30,757 nt of DNA. It comes from Conidiobolus incongruus B7586 (taxonomy: Eukaryota; Entomophthoromycota; Entomophthoromycetes; Entomophthorales; Conidiobolaceae). Made by a program: the position numbers and the translations under genes. Positions 1 to 12,663 of this stretch are shown here, in pieces. Where the stretch lies: NCBI GenBank assembly GCA_000697335.1, contig JNEM01016574.1, forward strand, positions 1 through 30,757. The letters are read 5' to 3'. The notes under the pieces were generated by a model that had not been told where the DNA came from, ran no database searches, and saw only the letters and a program-made list of their open reading frames with translations. Within the stretch, counting starts at the first letter, position 1, and every line of letters begins with the position of its first letter.

Positions 1-467
1 GGGATCTGATCAATTCATTACTCACCAAAGATCCCGTCAAGCGCATCAAAATCGACAAGATCAAAAAACACCCATACTTCAAGGAAGTCGATTGGGAGAA
101 CTTGAGACGCCAACCAGCTCCATTCAAACCCAATCCCACCGATGTCCTCGATACGAGCTACTTTGATATGCGCAACCAAAGGCCTGACATCAAGCGATAT
201 GAAATGGACAACGAGTTTGAGAAGGAATTGATGGATGAGATTCAAACACCCACACCACCATCGGGATCTTTGCAAACCACAACCGCATCAACTCATCCCA
301 ACACGGATGGCTATTTTGATGGCTTTGAATACAAGAATGTCCCAGTTCTCAGCGAGTACAACAAGGAGATGAGTAACATTACAAAATGGTTGGAGCAAAG
401 CGCTCAAGCTCAGCAGTTGGATCCCGATACGGAATCGGATCTGCCAAGATCACCACTATCGAACTAG
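1..467 (+). CDS. RIM15: Rim15/Cek1-like AGC protein kinase, C-terminal part (5' end outside window)
   Basis: Open from the window edge (reading frame begins at base 3) to TAG at 465-467, about 154 residues with no intron. It starts in the last helices of the kinase C-lobe: DLINSLLTKDPVKR, then HPYFKEVDWENL, the usual subdomain XI and post-kinase pattern of AGC kinases. An AGC C-tail follows with PAPFKPNP, DTSYFD and the hydrophobic-motif region FDGFEYKNVPVL. That FxxFxYKNxPVL form, followed by a short polar tail, is typical of fungal Rim15/Cek1 kinases, distant relatives of MAST/Greatwall that act in nutrient and quiescence signalling. The catalytic loop and ATP site lie outside the window, so activity cannot be judged. 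NDR/Dbf2 kinases share parts of the tail but normally lack KNxPVL. The gene converges on the formin, with 289 bp between the stop codons. Confidence 0.75.
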   Translation, partial: DLINSLLTKDPVKRIKIDKIKKHPYFKEVDWENLRRQPAPFKPNPTDVLDTSYFDMRNQRPDIKRYEMDNEFEKELMDEIQTPTPPSGSLQTTTASTHPNTDGYFDGFEYKNVPVLSEYNKEMSNITKWLEQSAQAQQLDPDTESDLPRSPLSN

Positions 468-756
468 CTTTATGATCTTAATTTATCTCACTAGCACATC
501 AAACTTTGTTGTTTATATTACCAATCCAAAATTAATTTGGGCCATATTTATCACTTTAAAAATTGATTTTCTTCAGTATTATATATACCAATTATTAAAA
601 ATAAAAATTATTGTGAATTATATTCTCTATTTATATCTTTTTATTAATTTTTTGAAATTCAATTAAAATTATATTCAAAACCATATTAATTGAAAAATAA
701 AATTATTATGATTTTATTAATTATTTCAAACTGTTCTTATATACAAAAATAAAACA
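468..756. other. Convergent 3' intergenic region
   Basis: AT-rich spacer of 289 bp between the stop codons of the kinase (+) and the formin (-). It presumably holds both 3' UTRs. A 64-codon open frame at 472-666 is Ile/Leu/Tyr-rich low complexity and looks like chance. Confidence 0.6.
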
Positions 757-3700
757 TTAAGCGTTGGTAGTTTCCAAATTCTTAAAATTTAAATATTGTA
801 ACATTTTTAAGCCTTTGATAGAATTACTAGGCGAATAATATCCAGACCTCGGTCTTTGAGTACGTTGTCTCCTGAGACCACTCTTGAGTTCCCTGACGGC
901 TGAGTCGAAATCGCCCTGACCATAATTCTCCACCTTTGGAGACGTTGTCGTTGAAGGTGAGCCATTCGCCACTTTCTCAAGTTTCTTCTTATTTTTGGCA
1001 TTCTCAATCTTTGAAGTGTCGTAAGCTTTCGTGAAGTGGATAAAGATGTTGAATAAATCTTCCAACTGGGAGCTATCTTCGCCAAAGTACTGTAGAATTT
1101 CTTGCATGCTGGTTTCTAATAGATTCCGACTTTCTTCAATACTTTCTACAATATCGCTGGCTATGGTCACAAAGTTCTAAAAAGGAGAGTTAGAATGTGT
1201 GATGATGATAGCGAGATTAAGGAATTACCTCCATATATAATACAAAACGATCATTATCTGGCTTATTCGGCAATTTGGACTGGATTTTGATTTCTTGTTT
1301 CACGGTTTGGATACCCTGACTTAATGCATTAATGGATGTCAACAAATTTGTAATAGACACTAAAAATCGTATTAATATCTTGAATTCCATTAAATTTTGA
1401 TGATTACCTCTTGCTGAAGCTTCCAAATGAGGCAAATCCGATTTCAAATCGTCCAATGTGAACCACTCTCCGTCAGTCGCAATCCATGCAAGATAGTGCA
1501 AGAGTGTAGGAATGTTATTGGGATTGGTATCGTCAATGGTCGCCCTTACTTCCCTGAGCTAATTTAAATGTTAATAAAATTGGAAAAATTTGGAATTTAA
1601 TAAAATTTACGAGTGATAAATTATTCAATTTAAACCCTTGAGCATTTCCCCTAGGAGTGTTGGCATTCATAAAGTTGCCAATGGCCAACACAGTCTAAAT
1701 CTGATCAGAACTATATCATTCCAATTCTTGCAAATATTACCTCTAACAAATTAACCAACTTATCACTCCCTTTCAATTCCGATATGGCTTGATTTAAAAG
1801 TGTCAGTTCCTAAATAATATTAACATACTAATTGAAAATTTTGAAGAGATTCACTTACGGGGCGTATTTCCTCTACCTCCATTTCGAATCTCCTTCTGAA
1901 TATCATGCATCTGAGACGTTGGTCCAATCTCGGAATATTCATCACCTAATCGAAATTAATATAGAGTTGATCCATAGTGTATGGTACTAATTACTTGATA
2001 AATATACTTCTCAGCAGTTCCCAACTCTTCAATGGGACCCTGGTAGCTCGTAATCAACTTGACCTACAAAAATTAGCAAAAATCGACAAATTTAGAGGAG
2101 AATTACCTCTTCGGAACTTGGAACACAACTCAACAGAGATCTCAAATTATCCACTGACAATCTCGAGTCGTCGAGTTCGAGAATAGCGATTTTGATGGCG
2201 TTAAATGGGATTTTGATTTTTGCAAGAGAAATACCTAATCACATGTTAATAATATTTCATAATGATGCATTCGAACTATAGTACAAATATTTTGGGATCG
2301 ATTCAACTCAATTAAATTGACGAATTGTTTAGTTTTCGTCCTGGGGCCAGTACCACGTTTGAAACTCTTGTGTGTAACTTTTTTACCGAACAAGTCTTCA
2401 ATTTCAGTGAGATTTAAATTGGGAATTGCGCGCTCTTCGTGAATGTGCTCCCAGATTGTATGTGGAATGTTCTTAGCGGCAAGTTTGTTCCAGAAGATGG
2501 GCTACATTGGGGGTTAGTATAGAATTGAGTATATTGTGGTTATCATTACCTTCATGGGGCCTTTGGGTTTGGGCCCCTGCTTCTTGCGGATCGCTGCTTC
2601 TAACTCCGACGATTGGATAGGATTAGGTGGGATTGGTATGCCGTTGATCGTTTTTACATTGGTTGCTGGCATTGGGGGTGGGGGTGGACCTGCGGTAGTA
2701 GCTGCGGGTGGAGGAGGTGGTGGTAGTGGAATCCCTCCTGAAACTGGTGGAGGGGGTGGAGGCGGGATGATTCCATTTTGAGGAGGAGGAGGAGGCGGAG
2801 GCGGAGGAATACTACTACCACTTTGAGGAAGAGGAAGTGGTGGGGGAGGTGGAGGAGGAATGCTACTACTACCTTGAGGAAGAGGTGGAGGAGGAATCGG
2901 TACACTAGAAGTATCTTGTGACTGCGACGATTGCGGAAGGGGAGGAATGGGCTCCATAGAACCAACCTTCTTAGCAATATGTGACAACAGTGGCGATTGC
3001 TTGGGATTCTGAATATTGTTTTTCAATTGTTCAATTTCCAAATCTTTCTCCTTCAATTTGATTTTTTGTTCTTGGATTTTGATTTTCAACATTGATACAG
3101 AATCTTGTAAAAGTTTTAATTCTTGACTATTATCGGGCCGAGTTTCTACTGCTGGAGTAGGTTCAGTACTTTTTGCAAGCTCATGAGACTGAGATAGGGG
3201 ACTGGCAACTTCTATAGTGCTCGAAGGGATTTCATTAACAGTTAATGAATCACCACCGGTCGTAAGTTCACCCAGAGAAAGTTTAAAACGGGTACAGACT
3301 GCCTCCAATGTACGTTTCAAATATGCTATTTCTTTAGCTCGATCTTTTGCCAAATTAGTCAGTTTGGTATTTTCTTCAATCTTTTCATCAAGCTCCTTTT
3401 TAATAGCACCCCACTTTGTGGCTTGATCATCCTTAGATTCTTTATTCTCCAAAGGATCCGATAATTCCTCGATTTTGTTGGTCAATTGGGTGATTTCCTT
3501 CTCCTTGGCCACCAGTTTCTGCACTAGAGACGTCAAATGATCCTTGGGACCTTTCGCCAAATCCTCAGCCTCCTTATTCTCCTGATTGAGTAAATACTGA
3601 ACCACAGGAAGTTCCTTTAATTTCGTGAGCTCCTCATTAGTTTTACGTTTATCTTCTTCCAGCTGGCTCAACTTGACTTCGAGATCTTTATAATACTTCA

Positions 3701-6447
3701 TCTCACTCACGAACTGGGGATCCAATTCCAGAATATTTCGGGGTGTCAAGTTCACCAAAGCGTGAGTCTCGTCAAAGAAGGGTTTGAGAACTTGAGGCCA
3801 ACTTTGCGATGTGTGGAAATTCGCGCAGTAGAAAATAAATTTATCGATGAGATTGAGAACTTCGTATTTGACTTCGTCCGCAATTTCCTGAGTCAAAGTC
3901 AACGACAAGTAGTTGGTAATTTCGCTAACTACTGTGCGTAAAATAGAATCCTGAGGTATTAATTTAATAGCGTCGGACAAATTGAGGAGTGGGTGATCAG
4001 AATCGGATTGAAGTGCATCCACCAGGATCTGCTCCTTAATTTCGATGTGATCTTGCTCCATTTCGTCCATGTAGCACTCAATCTGCTTAATGAGCGATTC
4101 TGGTAAATTGTGGTCTTGAATTTCTTTGAATATATCCAGAAGGCCCCGCTTTTTGAATTCGTCGCGGAGTAGCATGCGGTCATCAAGGGAATCAGGACTG
4201 TTGACAAGTGCGTTGACGAAGATTAAACACGTTGTTTTATACTCGTATGCGGACATTGCCGAGATGCCTTCATCGCTCACTTCCGCCTTGAGGGAATTGA
4301 GGAGGTATTCGAAGCGGTAGGATTCATTGAATCGGAATCGGAAGTCGGACAGTGCATCTAGCACTGTGGCATGACCCTTGGGAGACAAGACGCACACTGC
4401 AGCCAACACTTCAGCAACGATATTACGAAGTTTATGATTGGAAGTATGTAGCGAAAATGTCAAATACTTGATAATGCAATTGCTCTTCAAAACCTGATCA
4501 AAACCTGGTTCAGTGTTCAACAGTGCTCGCAAGCATCGAATCAATTCCAACTGAATATCTTCGTCGTTGTCATGGTACTTATTACTAGCTTTCTTGTCCA
4601 AGATTTTGGCTAGAATTTGCTCCATGCTGGTTAGTGCTTGACCCTCTTCGAGGAATTGGCGCACCCATGTCACACTCACAGTGGCTAATGTGACTCTTAG
4701 CGATTGAAGACATTTGTATAGGGGTCCATGAGGTAAATTCCTAAAATTATAAAGTTAGTAAAAATGGATAAAATGAATTGAAATGTTTACTTCTGGGATA
4801 AGAGCTCTAAATAATATTCGATAGTGCCTTCAGCATGGGTCACGGATGAAATATTAAATATTGATCCAAATAAATAACTGGTCAAACCCGTTCCTCCATT
4901 GGATTGTGACATTTTACCTGGAGATGTGGCAGTCTCTCCATCCTGAACCGATTCATTATCATTTTCGATGACTTGATCCAAATTAGTTGTGGAGTGCATA
5001 GATGCTACCGACTTTGCCCTCGTGATTGGCGTCGACTGCACTGAAGCATTCGAAATTGCAGGCGATGCAGTACTCTTCATCTTGCGCACCATCTCATTCT
5101 GTTCAATCAATTCCAACTTCTTTTCAGGTGTAAATTGCATCATTTTTTCTCTGACATTATCTTTGATATTAAGTTCATCTAATACTTGCACGAACAGTTG
5201 ATCGATCTCTTGCATCGTGTCGATAATTTCGGGCTCTTCAAATTGTTCGTTGGGACCTTCACCTGTTAGATTGAGTAAGTTGGATCGTTCCTTCAAGTTT
5301 CTGGATTGGGGATATGTGAAGCTTGGATCATTCTTAGCGTCGAAACTTGAACTGATTTTGCGTCGTAATCGGCCTACGTCCGCACTGATCCAAGTGGTAA
5401 TGGTTGAAAAATCTACACCAGTTTCAGCATCCTTTCCAGAGAGTGATATATGTCTCACCATTCTGGAAGGTTCCGTAATCTGTCTCCTGTGTCTGGAAGG
5501 TGTGGTGGGAGTGGTTGGTTCATCTTTGAGCGCTGTCGTCCCATCATAAGTACTACTTGAAAATAACGAATACACAGTGGAAGGTCTTGCCGTATTGATA
5601 ATACTCTGAGTGAATCTAGAAGTAATAGATCCCATCTTAGTCAGCCAACTATCTAAAGGCTTTAACTGCAAGTTACAACTGATTACATCAGGCTCCGACG
5701 TCGTCTCACACAATACTTTCCAAACGATATCGTGTTCGCCAAGCGCCGCGATCTCCTCCTGATTGTTTTGGTTGAGTTTGACTAGTGACAGTTCATGCGT
5801 TAAAGGCAATTTGGAAACAGTCCCATCTTTCAGCTTGCTAATCTCCAGCTTATCCAACATCAGTTCAATCAGCCCGCGCACCTCAATATCGTCGGAAATA
5901 TAAACATGTTCCAATTTCTCCTCCTCAACTCTTGCCCCCATCACCCGTATCTTCACATGCTGTCGAGTATTCAGGATCCTAAATCGTGGTCTATGTAAAT
6001 GTTGCGACAGCGTATGCACGTCCGACACCCCCAGATTGAATGAAGCTTCGGCTTCGTTAGCTTTAATATCGTCCAAAATTTGAAAGATTTTTTCGTCTTT
6101 ATTTAAGAATCTCTCTAAAGAATTGGGAGGTTATTAAATTTATGAATTGAATAAATTTTTTTTAATAATTACCGTTGGAATCTTCAGAATCAAAATCTAT
6201 AAAATCTATAACAGATAATTATATTATGAATTCCTAAATAAATAAAACAGTATTTACCTTGAATACCGCTATAATAATCATTGGGCAACAATAAAATTTT
6301 CCAATCTGATAATTCTGCATCTCCGTTTAAATCACCAAGACCCAGAAATTGCGCTATTAATTTATTACACGTGGCGTCCCTGTCGACGAAAATGGCTTGA
6401 ACTTCTCCATGCGCCGACAACACTTGAACAATTTCTTGGTTGGACAT
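757..6447 (-). CDS. Formin (GBD/FH3-FH1-FH2-DAD), 13 exons, about 1,697 aa
   Basis: Actin-nucleating, Rho-regulated formin. Phase-consistent exons on the minus strand: 6447-6258, 6205-6173 (or 6196-6173), 6114-4791, 4740-2550, 2501-2285, 2234-2107, 2063-1995, 1945-1859, 1809-1741, 1694-1611, 1558-1408, 1359-1229, 1176-757. Introns are 43-58 nt (61 with the alternative second exon). Domains: a ubiquitin-like or RA-like N-terminus (about 1-233); a GTPase-binding domain near 378-417 (LFVQVLDELNIKDNVREKMM, PEKKLELI) running into FH3 (about 510-720); coiled coils; FH1 (about 1110-1225, nt 2650-2960) with several runs of 5-9 prolines for profilin-actin; FH2 from about 1247, opening with PIFWNKLAAKNIPHTIWE and including LAIGNFMNANTPRGNAQGFK; and a DAD at about 1647-1668 (DFDSAVRELKSGLRRQR), the autoinhibitory partner of GBD/FH3. 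Length fits Bni1/Cdc12-type fungal formins. No break was found. The start is the only ATG opening exon 1. Confidence 0.95.
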
Positions 6448-7886
6448 AAATTATTATTATTTACAAAAGTATATTTTATATATTGTGTTATTAATAATAT
6501 TTAATTAATTTTAATATATTTAATATATATATATATATATATATATTTTTTATGAGATTTTTTTTCAGGGTTAAAATTGATTAAAAGTAATAAAATATAA
6601 AATGAAAAATATTTTAGTTGAGGTTAAAAAAGACTGTGATTAAAGTACTTACCATTAAGAGAATTTATTTACTGTTTAACATTTAACATCAATTCAATTA
6701 AAAATTTTGTAAATGTGAATTTTATGATGGTTTTCAACTGAAAATTAAATATAATGATATTACACTGAAAAACAATATTTTTGATTATCAAAATTTTAAT
6801 ATAATTGAATATTAGTAATTGGATGGTTTATAGAGTGTATTATAGTAATAATTTTTTTGATTTTTTTTCAATGTTTAGACAAAATTTTAATTATTAGTGT
6901 ATTTTTTTATGCAATATTTTTCAAATGTTTAAAATTTATTAAAGTTCAAGTATGATATCATAATGATTTCAATCACTTCAATATTAAATTCTGATAATAT
7001 TATCGAATTTTTATAGATTTGAAAATTATCAGGTATTGCTAGATCAATTTGAAATATTTGGAGGTATTTCTTTCAAAATATTCATTTTTTAATTATTTAT
7101 TGTGATAAAATTGTAGCCAATATTATTTTTTTTACTTTTGTTAAAATGGCCATTTTGATATTTTAATAAGGAAATTATATACATTAATGTATTAATTGAA
7201 CAACGCTTCAGAATTAGAAATATATTTTCACAAATAAAGTAATTTTGATATATAATTCGAAAAATTTATTTTAATTCAAAATATAATTTTAATATATAAA
7301 GATTGAATATTATCTATAATATTAATAAATTTGAATTGAAAAAATAATTTATTATTATACTATTATTAATATTGCATATTTGACAAGTAAATACATTAAT
7401 ATTGATAATGATATTAAACCAATCAAATGTTGTGTAGTCTGAAATTAGTAATATAATAATGATTATCGATATTATGACTTAGTATAAATTTCAGATTTTT
7501 GAAATTACTCGCTAAAATTTATTGAATAAGTTTTTGTTAAATCTTAATTAAAATTTCAAATTAATTGAAATAACAATTTACTAATATAAATGATTAATAA
7601 TAAGGATTATATAATAAATTATTTAATATTCATGATTATATATCAAAAGGAATAAATTGTTTGTGAGAATTGATAAAAATATTTTTGAAATTGGATTATT
7701 GATGATGAATAAAGAAGTAAAATTAAGGAATGAAGGTCAAAGAGTAATGGAAAAAATATATAAATTTAGTTATAATAAAAAATGAAAGAATATATTGGGA
7801 AATTTTGATAATATGAAATGAGATAATAAAAACTATAAGTTTTGAAAACAAAGATTGAATTAATAAAATTAATAAAATATACCTAA
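6448..7886. other. AT-rich intergenic region upstream of the formin
   Basis: Very AT-rich DNA holding the formin 5' flank and a perfect (AT)12 microsatellite at 6523-6546. I see no credible coding frame on either strand. Confidence 0.6.
6523..6546. repeat. (AT)12 microsatellite
   Basis: Twelve uninterrupted AT dinucleotides, about 75 bp upstream of the formin start codon. Confidence 0.95.
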
Positions 7887-7960
7887 GATCTCGTGGTGTA
7901 GTTGGTTATCACGTCTGTCTAACACACAGACGGTCCTCAGTTCGAATCTGAGCGAGATCA
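7887..7960 (+). tRNA. tRNA-Val (anticodon AAC), copy 1
   Basis: A 74-base tRNA including the discriminator A. The acceptor stem GATCTCG/CGAGATC is perfect. The anticodon stem TCTGT/ACAGA encloses loop CTAACAC, so the anticodon is AAC (valine). The T arm has the GTTCGAATC box B core and there is no intron. CCA is not encoded, as expected for a eukaryotic nuclear gene. Only a TTT follows directly; the first T5 run is about 44 nt downstream at 8004-8008, so the pol III terminator is weak or distant. It is identical to the copies at 13864 and 26202. Confidence 0.95.
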
Positions 7961-8142
7961 TTTGATGTATTTACATAAATGTTTGAGAATTTATTCAATC
8001 CTATTTTTCATTTTTCTATTATAAGTCTATTTGCTCATAGATTTTTAACAGTTAATATCCTTTTATATTATTTAATTTCATTTTCAACTCAATTTCAATG
8101 ATTTTATTTTTGATAAATTTTTTAAGTGTTAGAAATTAAATA

Positions 8143-9362
8143 ATGGCACTTTTTTCAAATTTATTTTAAATACAATTTTTAACACAAAATATTACAATGG
8201 TATATATATTTTATAAGAATAATACTCTCGTTTATTATTAATAATTTTTTGGCTTATATTTGGTAAGTTTCTAGTTCCTAAAAACAGTCCTTATTATATA
8301 AAATTGAAATTTGATGTTTATAATCTTGATTAATTTATCCCTTGGAATTTATTTTCTTAAAAGTATATTTTTTAATAATCTAAAGCAATAATAATTACAT
8401 GGGTTATATTCTACTAAACTTAATAGATTTGGTAGCTTTTGTTAGTTGTTTTTGTCAAAAAAAGATTTTAAAGGCTTAGTTTCATAGATTTTAAAATTAT
8501 TATATAAAATATTAAACTTTTTAATTTATATTTGAAAAAATATTAAGAAAACATATTATTTATAATTAACTTTATAACCTTAAAAAATTAAATTAGAACT
8601 TTATACTATTATAATTTATTCTAACATTTAATAATTTTTTGTTTGAATTTATATAAGGGTTTATTATAACTTGACCTAGCTTTTTGGTTTATATTTAAAT
8701 AGAGGAATATATATATAAGGATTTATAATTGATTTATTATAAAAATATGATGTAAAAACTTAAGTTTCAAGTTATGCTTTGATTAGTTATTCATAATTAT
8801 AGCTATCTTGTATATTTTTAGATTTATATTAAAATATATGGTATTTATTATATATTTTTCTTAATTAAACCAATTTTAAAAATTAATATTTATAATATAC
8901 CTATATAATGAAATTTAAAATACTTTAATAATTATATTAATGAAATAATAAAATAGTTTTTAATGTAATTATTTATTTTTTTTAATAAATAAAAGAAATG
9001 GTAAAAATTAATTTGCCAGATTTTGGATAGTTTGTCTTTTAGCTTAAAAATTATAAATCTAGCAATAAATTATAGTTTTAGATATGGTATCATCTTTATA
9101 AGGTGCTTATAAATTTTAAAGGATCTTAAAGGGTTATTGATTGAGTTTCAATAATACCCAAATAAAAGACTTCTGATAATCACTCTCAAGTTTAATTATT
9201 TATAAATTTAATAATAAATTTTCAAATTAAAAAATAAAGATAACAAATACAAATAAATATTTAATATATTGTTTTATTCTATAAATGTTTTATTTATTTG
9301 GTTTATATTCTGATGTTTAAAATTTTAATTTGTTTAAAAATCAGAAATAAAAAAAGTGCCAT
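8143..9362. repeat. Degenerate 1.2-kb dispersed element, copy A, with 13-bp inverted ends
   Basis: The ends are a perfect 13-bp inverted pair: ATGGCACTTTTTT at 8143-8155 and its complement at 9350-9362. The interior aligns in order with copy B (15144-16352). Shared blocks include TTTATTATTAATA, a TAAGTTTCTA segment near 8260, and GATAATCACT near 9175. No coding frame survives and it is extremely AT-rich. Size, inverted ends and copy number suggest an old non-autonomous DNA transposon, but no transposase or clear target duplication was seen, so the class is inferred. The element begins 183 bp after tRNA-Val copy 1. Confidence 0.6.
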
Positions 9363-10246
9363 CTTTTATTTACCAACCCTATAATTTTATAATATCATTT
9401 TGACAATTTTGAATTTGAAAACATACTAAATTTATATAAAATATAAAGGTATTGTTTTGACTGTTAAATATATTTCTATACATATAAACAATATCCACCT
9501 TTTGAAAAGAAACTGTAAACAATATTAAAGATGAACTATAAACATAAAATAATAATGCCTTGTAGTTAATTTATCTTGATTTAAAATATGTTCTTTTATA
9601 TTTACAATTTATCCTCATTCAAACGATATATATTTCATTTGACAAGATATATTAAAAATCTAAATTTTTTCAATTGCATATATTCCTAATTCAATTATTA
9701 ACAGTAAATTATATGAAATAAATGTCATACCAGAAAAACTATATTAATATAATGAAAATTCTAGCTTGATAAAATATTATATAATAAATAAACTCTAGTT
9801 ACTGAATTCAACAAATATAATCTTATTAACATATTTAACATAATTTCTTTTTATCATTAAGGCGACAAGTCTTCTACAATTTAAAAATATTGTTAAGTTT
9901 TGAATGTAAGATACTCTGTCAATAATATTATTATACTAAGCCAAAATTAATAATTGTAACTTTGTGATAAGCATAAACATTTAATATTTGATTAAAATAT
10001 AAAATATGGTGAAATTTAGATAATCAATTGGTCTGTGTTTATTGTGATAAATTGGTATATGTAAAAATTAAGATCATGCCAAACTTTTGACCTCTCTTGC
10101 CAATTATAAAATATCAGAGATTAAACATTCAATTTTTAATTATAGTAATTACTCTAAATTACTGCTAATTGACAAAAAAATTAGAGAAAAATTGTGAATT
10201 TATTTTAAAATTATCTTTAAAAAACTCTAAAATTGCGGAGAGAATA
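9363..10246. other. AT-rich intergenic region downstream of the zinc-finger gene
   Basis: Low-complexity AT-rich DNA forming the 3' flank of the NF-X1-type gene (minus strand). I recognise no gene, RNA or repeat in it. Confidence 0.5.
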
Positions 10247-12663
10247 TTAAATTTCTAAAATTAGATCATCTTCTAATCTGCTGGGCTTGCCGTAGCGCTC
10301 GGGATCGTTGTAAACCTGACTGGGGAAAAGTCGGGGAATAGTCGCGTTACGCCATCCTTTTCTCAAGACCACGCTGCGGTAGGGCTCCTGGTCCTGGCTT
10401 TCCGAGAGGAGCCCAAATTCGGTGGCGACGCAGTGGATGAACACGCGGAAGGGCTGTTTCATGGGCTTGAAGCTCAATGTGGGCTTGGAAGGGTCACGCA
10501 CAAACTCAACAATCTTTTTCTCAATATCTTTGACTCATTTGAGATTGTTTTTGGTGAAGGCAAAAATGTAGAGATCGTATTGGAGCGGGCCTTGGGGATG
10601 GGTTGAGATTTTCGAACAGCTGTCATTACACTCGAGCATTTGGCAGTCAACAGGTTGACCAAGGCAAGAAGAGCGGCCTTTTCTGGCGCCACATTCGCAT
10701 TTGAGCATCAATTTGACCTTACAATCGGTGTGGGAGCAATCGTAGTCGAGATGGCAGAGGTCCTCACAGGGATGACCACACCCACGTCTGGGAACACGAC
10801 AAAGTTGGCCACAACTTCCGTCTTCCTTCTCAATACCACATTCCCCAATGTGACAGCGTTTGAGACATTGATGAATACCGCATCCTCGCATCTTGCCACA
10901 GATTTCACCACAGCTTGGCGATTTTCTGTAGCATGGGACGTTTTGGACATCTTTTCTGCCGCACATGCATTTTTTGGTAGTGAGGTAGGAGCACGGAGGA
11001 CATGCGACTGCATCGCTATGGCATAAATGGGTTAGAGCGACCGAGTGGCCACACTCTCTCTCACGTTGGCATGGGAAATTACAAGGGGGCAATTGTGTAC
11101 CACAAAGGATGGGTGTTTCAACTCGAGTGCGACCACAGTGGCATACCAAGTCCTCTTCTAGAGTTACCATACAAGGGAAGCATTCACCAAAATGGCATGG
11201 CTGCTCACAGAAATGTTTACCACAATTCAAAAGCTTACCACAGACTTGGTTACAGTTATGCAATCCCTCTTCATCAACACTATTCTTGCCAAAGGCGGGG
11301 CAGCAAACATTAGCACATTTGTGACGACCACATCGTTTAGTTCTGCCACAGACTCTGTCACAGGTGAAATCAAGCTGTGATTTTCACATGGCAAAGACTT
11401 TGTCTTGGAACCGCATTTACACGAAATCTTAACCGATTGAGTGCAAGGAGGACAAGCAGAATCGTGACATGTATTTCTACATGGATGGCCACACCCAAAA
11501 TGAGGTTTGCCACATTTCTTATTACAGGTTGGAATTGGATCAGTACATTTTGTTCTAGGACGATTATACATGGCATCCAAAGGAGTTTTTCCACAGGGGC
11601 AGTTGAAAATCGATTCAGGAGATCTCCAGCATAGTGGTGGGTTTTCGTCAATGGGATGACATCGTTTGTTACATTGATGAATTCCGCATGACATTTTCTC
11701 CTGACATTTGGAACCGCAAGAATAGAATCCGATGGTCCATTCGGGCTCTTTGCAATTTTGAGAAAGACGAATAGTTGGTTCGGGTCTACCCCTAACTTGG
11801 TAACAGGGCTTTGCGTCATTTCCACAGTAGCAACTAGTGATTTCCTCACTCTCACAGGGTGGGCAATTTCCAGGATGACAGGTTAAGGGACAAGTATGTT
11901 TGCTACAGCGTAAAAGATTACCACATTCATTACCACAAGATTTGACATGAGGGGTACCATCATTACAAATGAAGGAAAAGTCTTTTTTACCACAGTGACA
12001 AGTGATAGTTTTGGTGGGTACCAAACATGGAGGACAGGGTCCAGGGTGACAAAGCTCAGTACATGGATGATTGCACTCGAGGCTTCTGTATTTACCACAT
12101 TTTTCACCACAGCTATGTGGGACTATTCCCTTGACATAAGGAGGATGGGGTACTTTGCTACAGAAGCAACGATATTGAGAAGGGAAAGCATTGCCTTCAT
12201 CTTGACAACCAGGACATCTCCAGCTCAAACCAGTTTTGGTAGTCATTTCAGCGTATTTAGCAGTTGAAGTATCCGCCCAGCGTCGAATACAATTCAAATG
12301 GAAGGGCGCATAGCACATAGAACAGGACCAAATATAATTTCTTCGGTAGATATAATCGCGACAGATCATACATTCGTATGATTGCTTGGTGAGCGCTTCA
12401 GTCAAAATGGAGCGCAATCCGATAGGGTCCTTGGGAGTAGGTAGTGATTCTAATGAACAATGCGTTAGTGTTTGAGGGAGCCCAATAATATCGGGTCACT
12501 TGCCTGCTTGAACAGGGGCTACGGTAGTATCTTTTTCCGAGTCATCGCCATCATCGTTAGATTGGGGGACTGCATTCTTTATAGATTGATCTTCTTTATA
12601 ATTATTAGTATCGATAACGATGTTATTATCCACCGATTTTTTAGTATCTTCGATTAAACTCAT
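10247..12663 (-). CDS. FAP1: NF-X1-type zinc-finger protein with RING-like N-terminus and R3H domain; reading frame disrupted twice
   Basis: Homologue of NFX1/yeast Fap1. Exon 1 (12663-12504) starts at ATG and encodes an acidic leader. A GC-AG intron (12450-12503; CAG/GCAAGT donor) is the only choice that restores phase to exon 2 (12449-10247). Domains in order: a C4HC3 RING-like finger (CMIC...CSMC...FHLNC...WRCPGC); about nine NF-X1 modules of the CG..CG....C..H.C...CH.G.CPPC type; then an R3H domain (IEKKIVEFV, SFKPMKQPFRVFIH, FGLLSESQDQEP). Two defects: a one-base frameshift around 11370-11377, before module 5 (CDRVCGRTKRCGRHKC), and an in-frame TGA at 10535-10537 just before R3H, where NFX1-family proteins often have Trp (NLK-stop-VKDIEKK). 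The rest is well conserved, so this is a recently damaged gene, a pair of sequencing errors, or a truncated protein lacking R3H. Family assignment is firm; functionality is not. Confidence 0.85.
12450..12503 (-). other. GC-AG intron of the NF-X1-type gene
   Basis: The 54-nt intron has donor CAG/GCAAGTGACC and acceptor TTCATTAG/AATC. Using GC as donor, exon 1 ends in phase 1 and joins exon 2 as GCA-GAA-TCA (Ala-Glu-Ser), leading directly into the RING-like finger. The nearest GT, six bases on, gives the wrong phase. Confidence 0.8.

Noticed and set aside
472-666. 64-codon frame downstream of the kinase
   Set aside because: It is Ile/Leu/Tyr low-complexity translation of the AT-rich 3' UTR region.
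2536-2781. Gly-rich plus-strand frame opposite the formin FH1 region
   Set aside because: It is the antisense of poly-proline codons; the minus strand is clearly the coding strand.
10535-10537. TGA as a reassigned tryptophan codon in this nuclear genome
   Set aside because: The formin, kinase and START genes use TGG for Trp and have no internal TGA. The Cactin copy shows all three stop types plus a frameshift, so decay or error is simpler.
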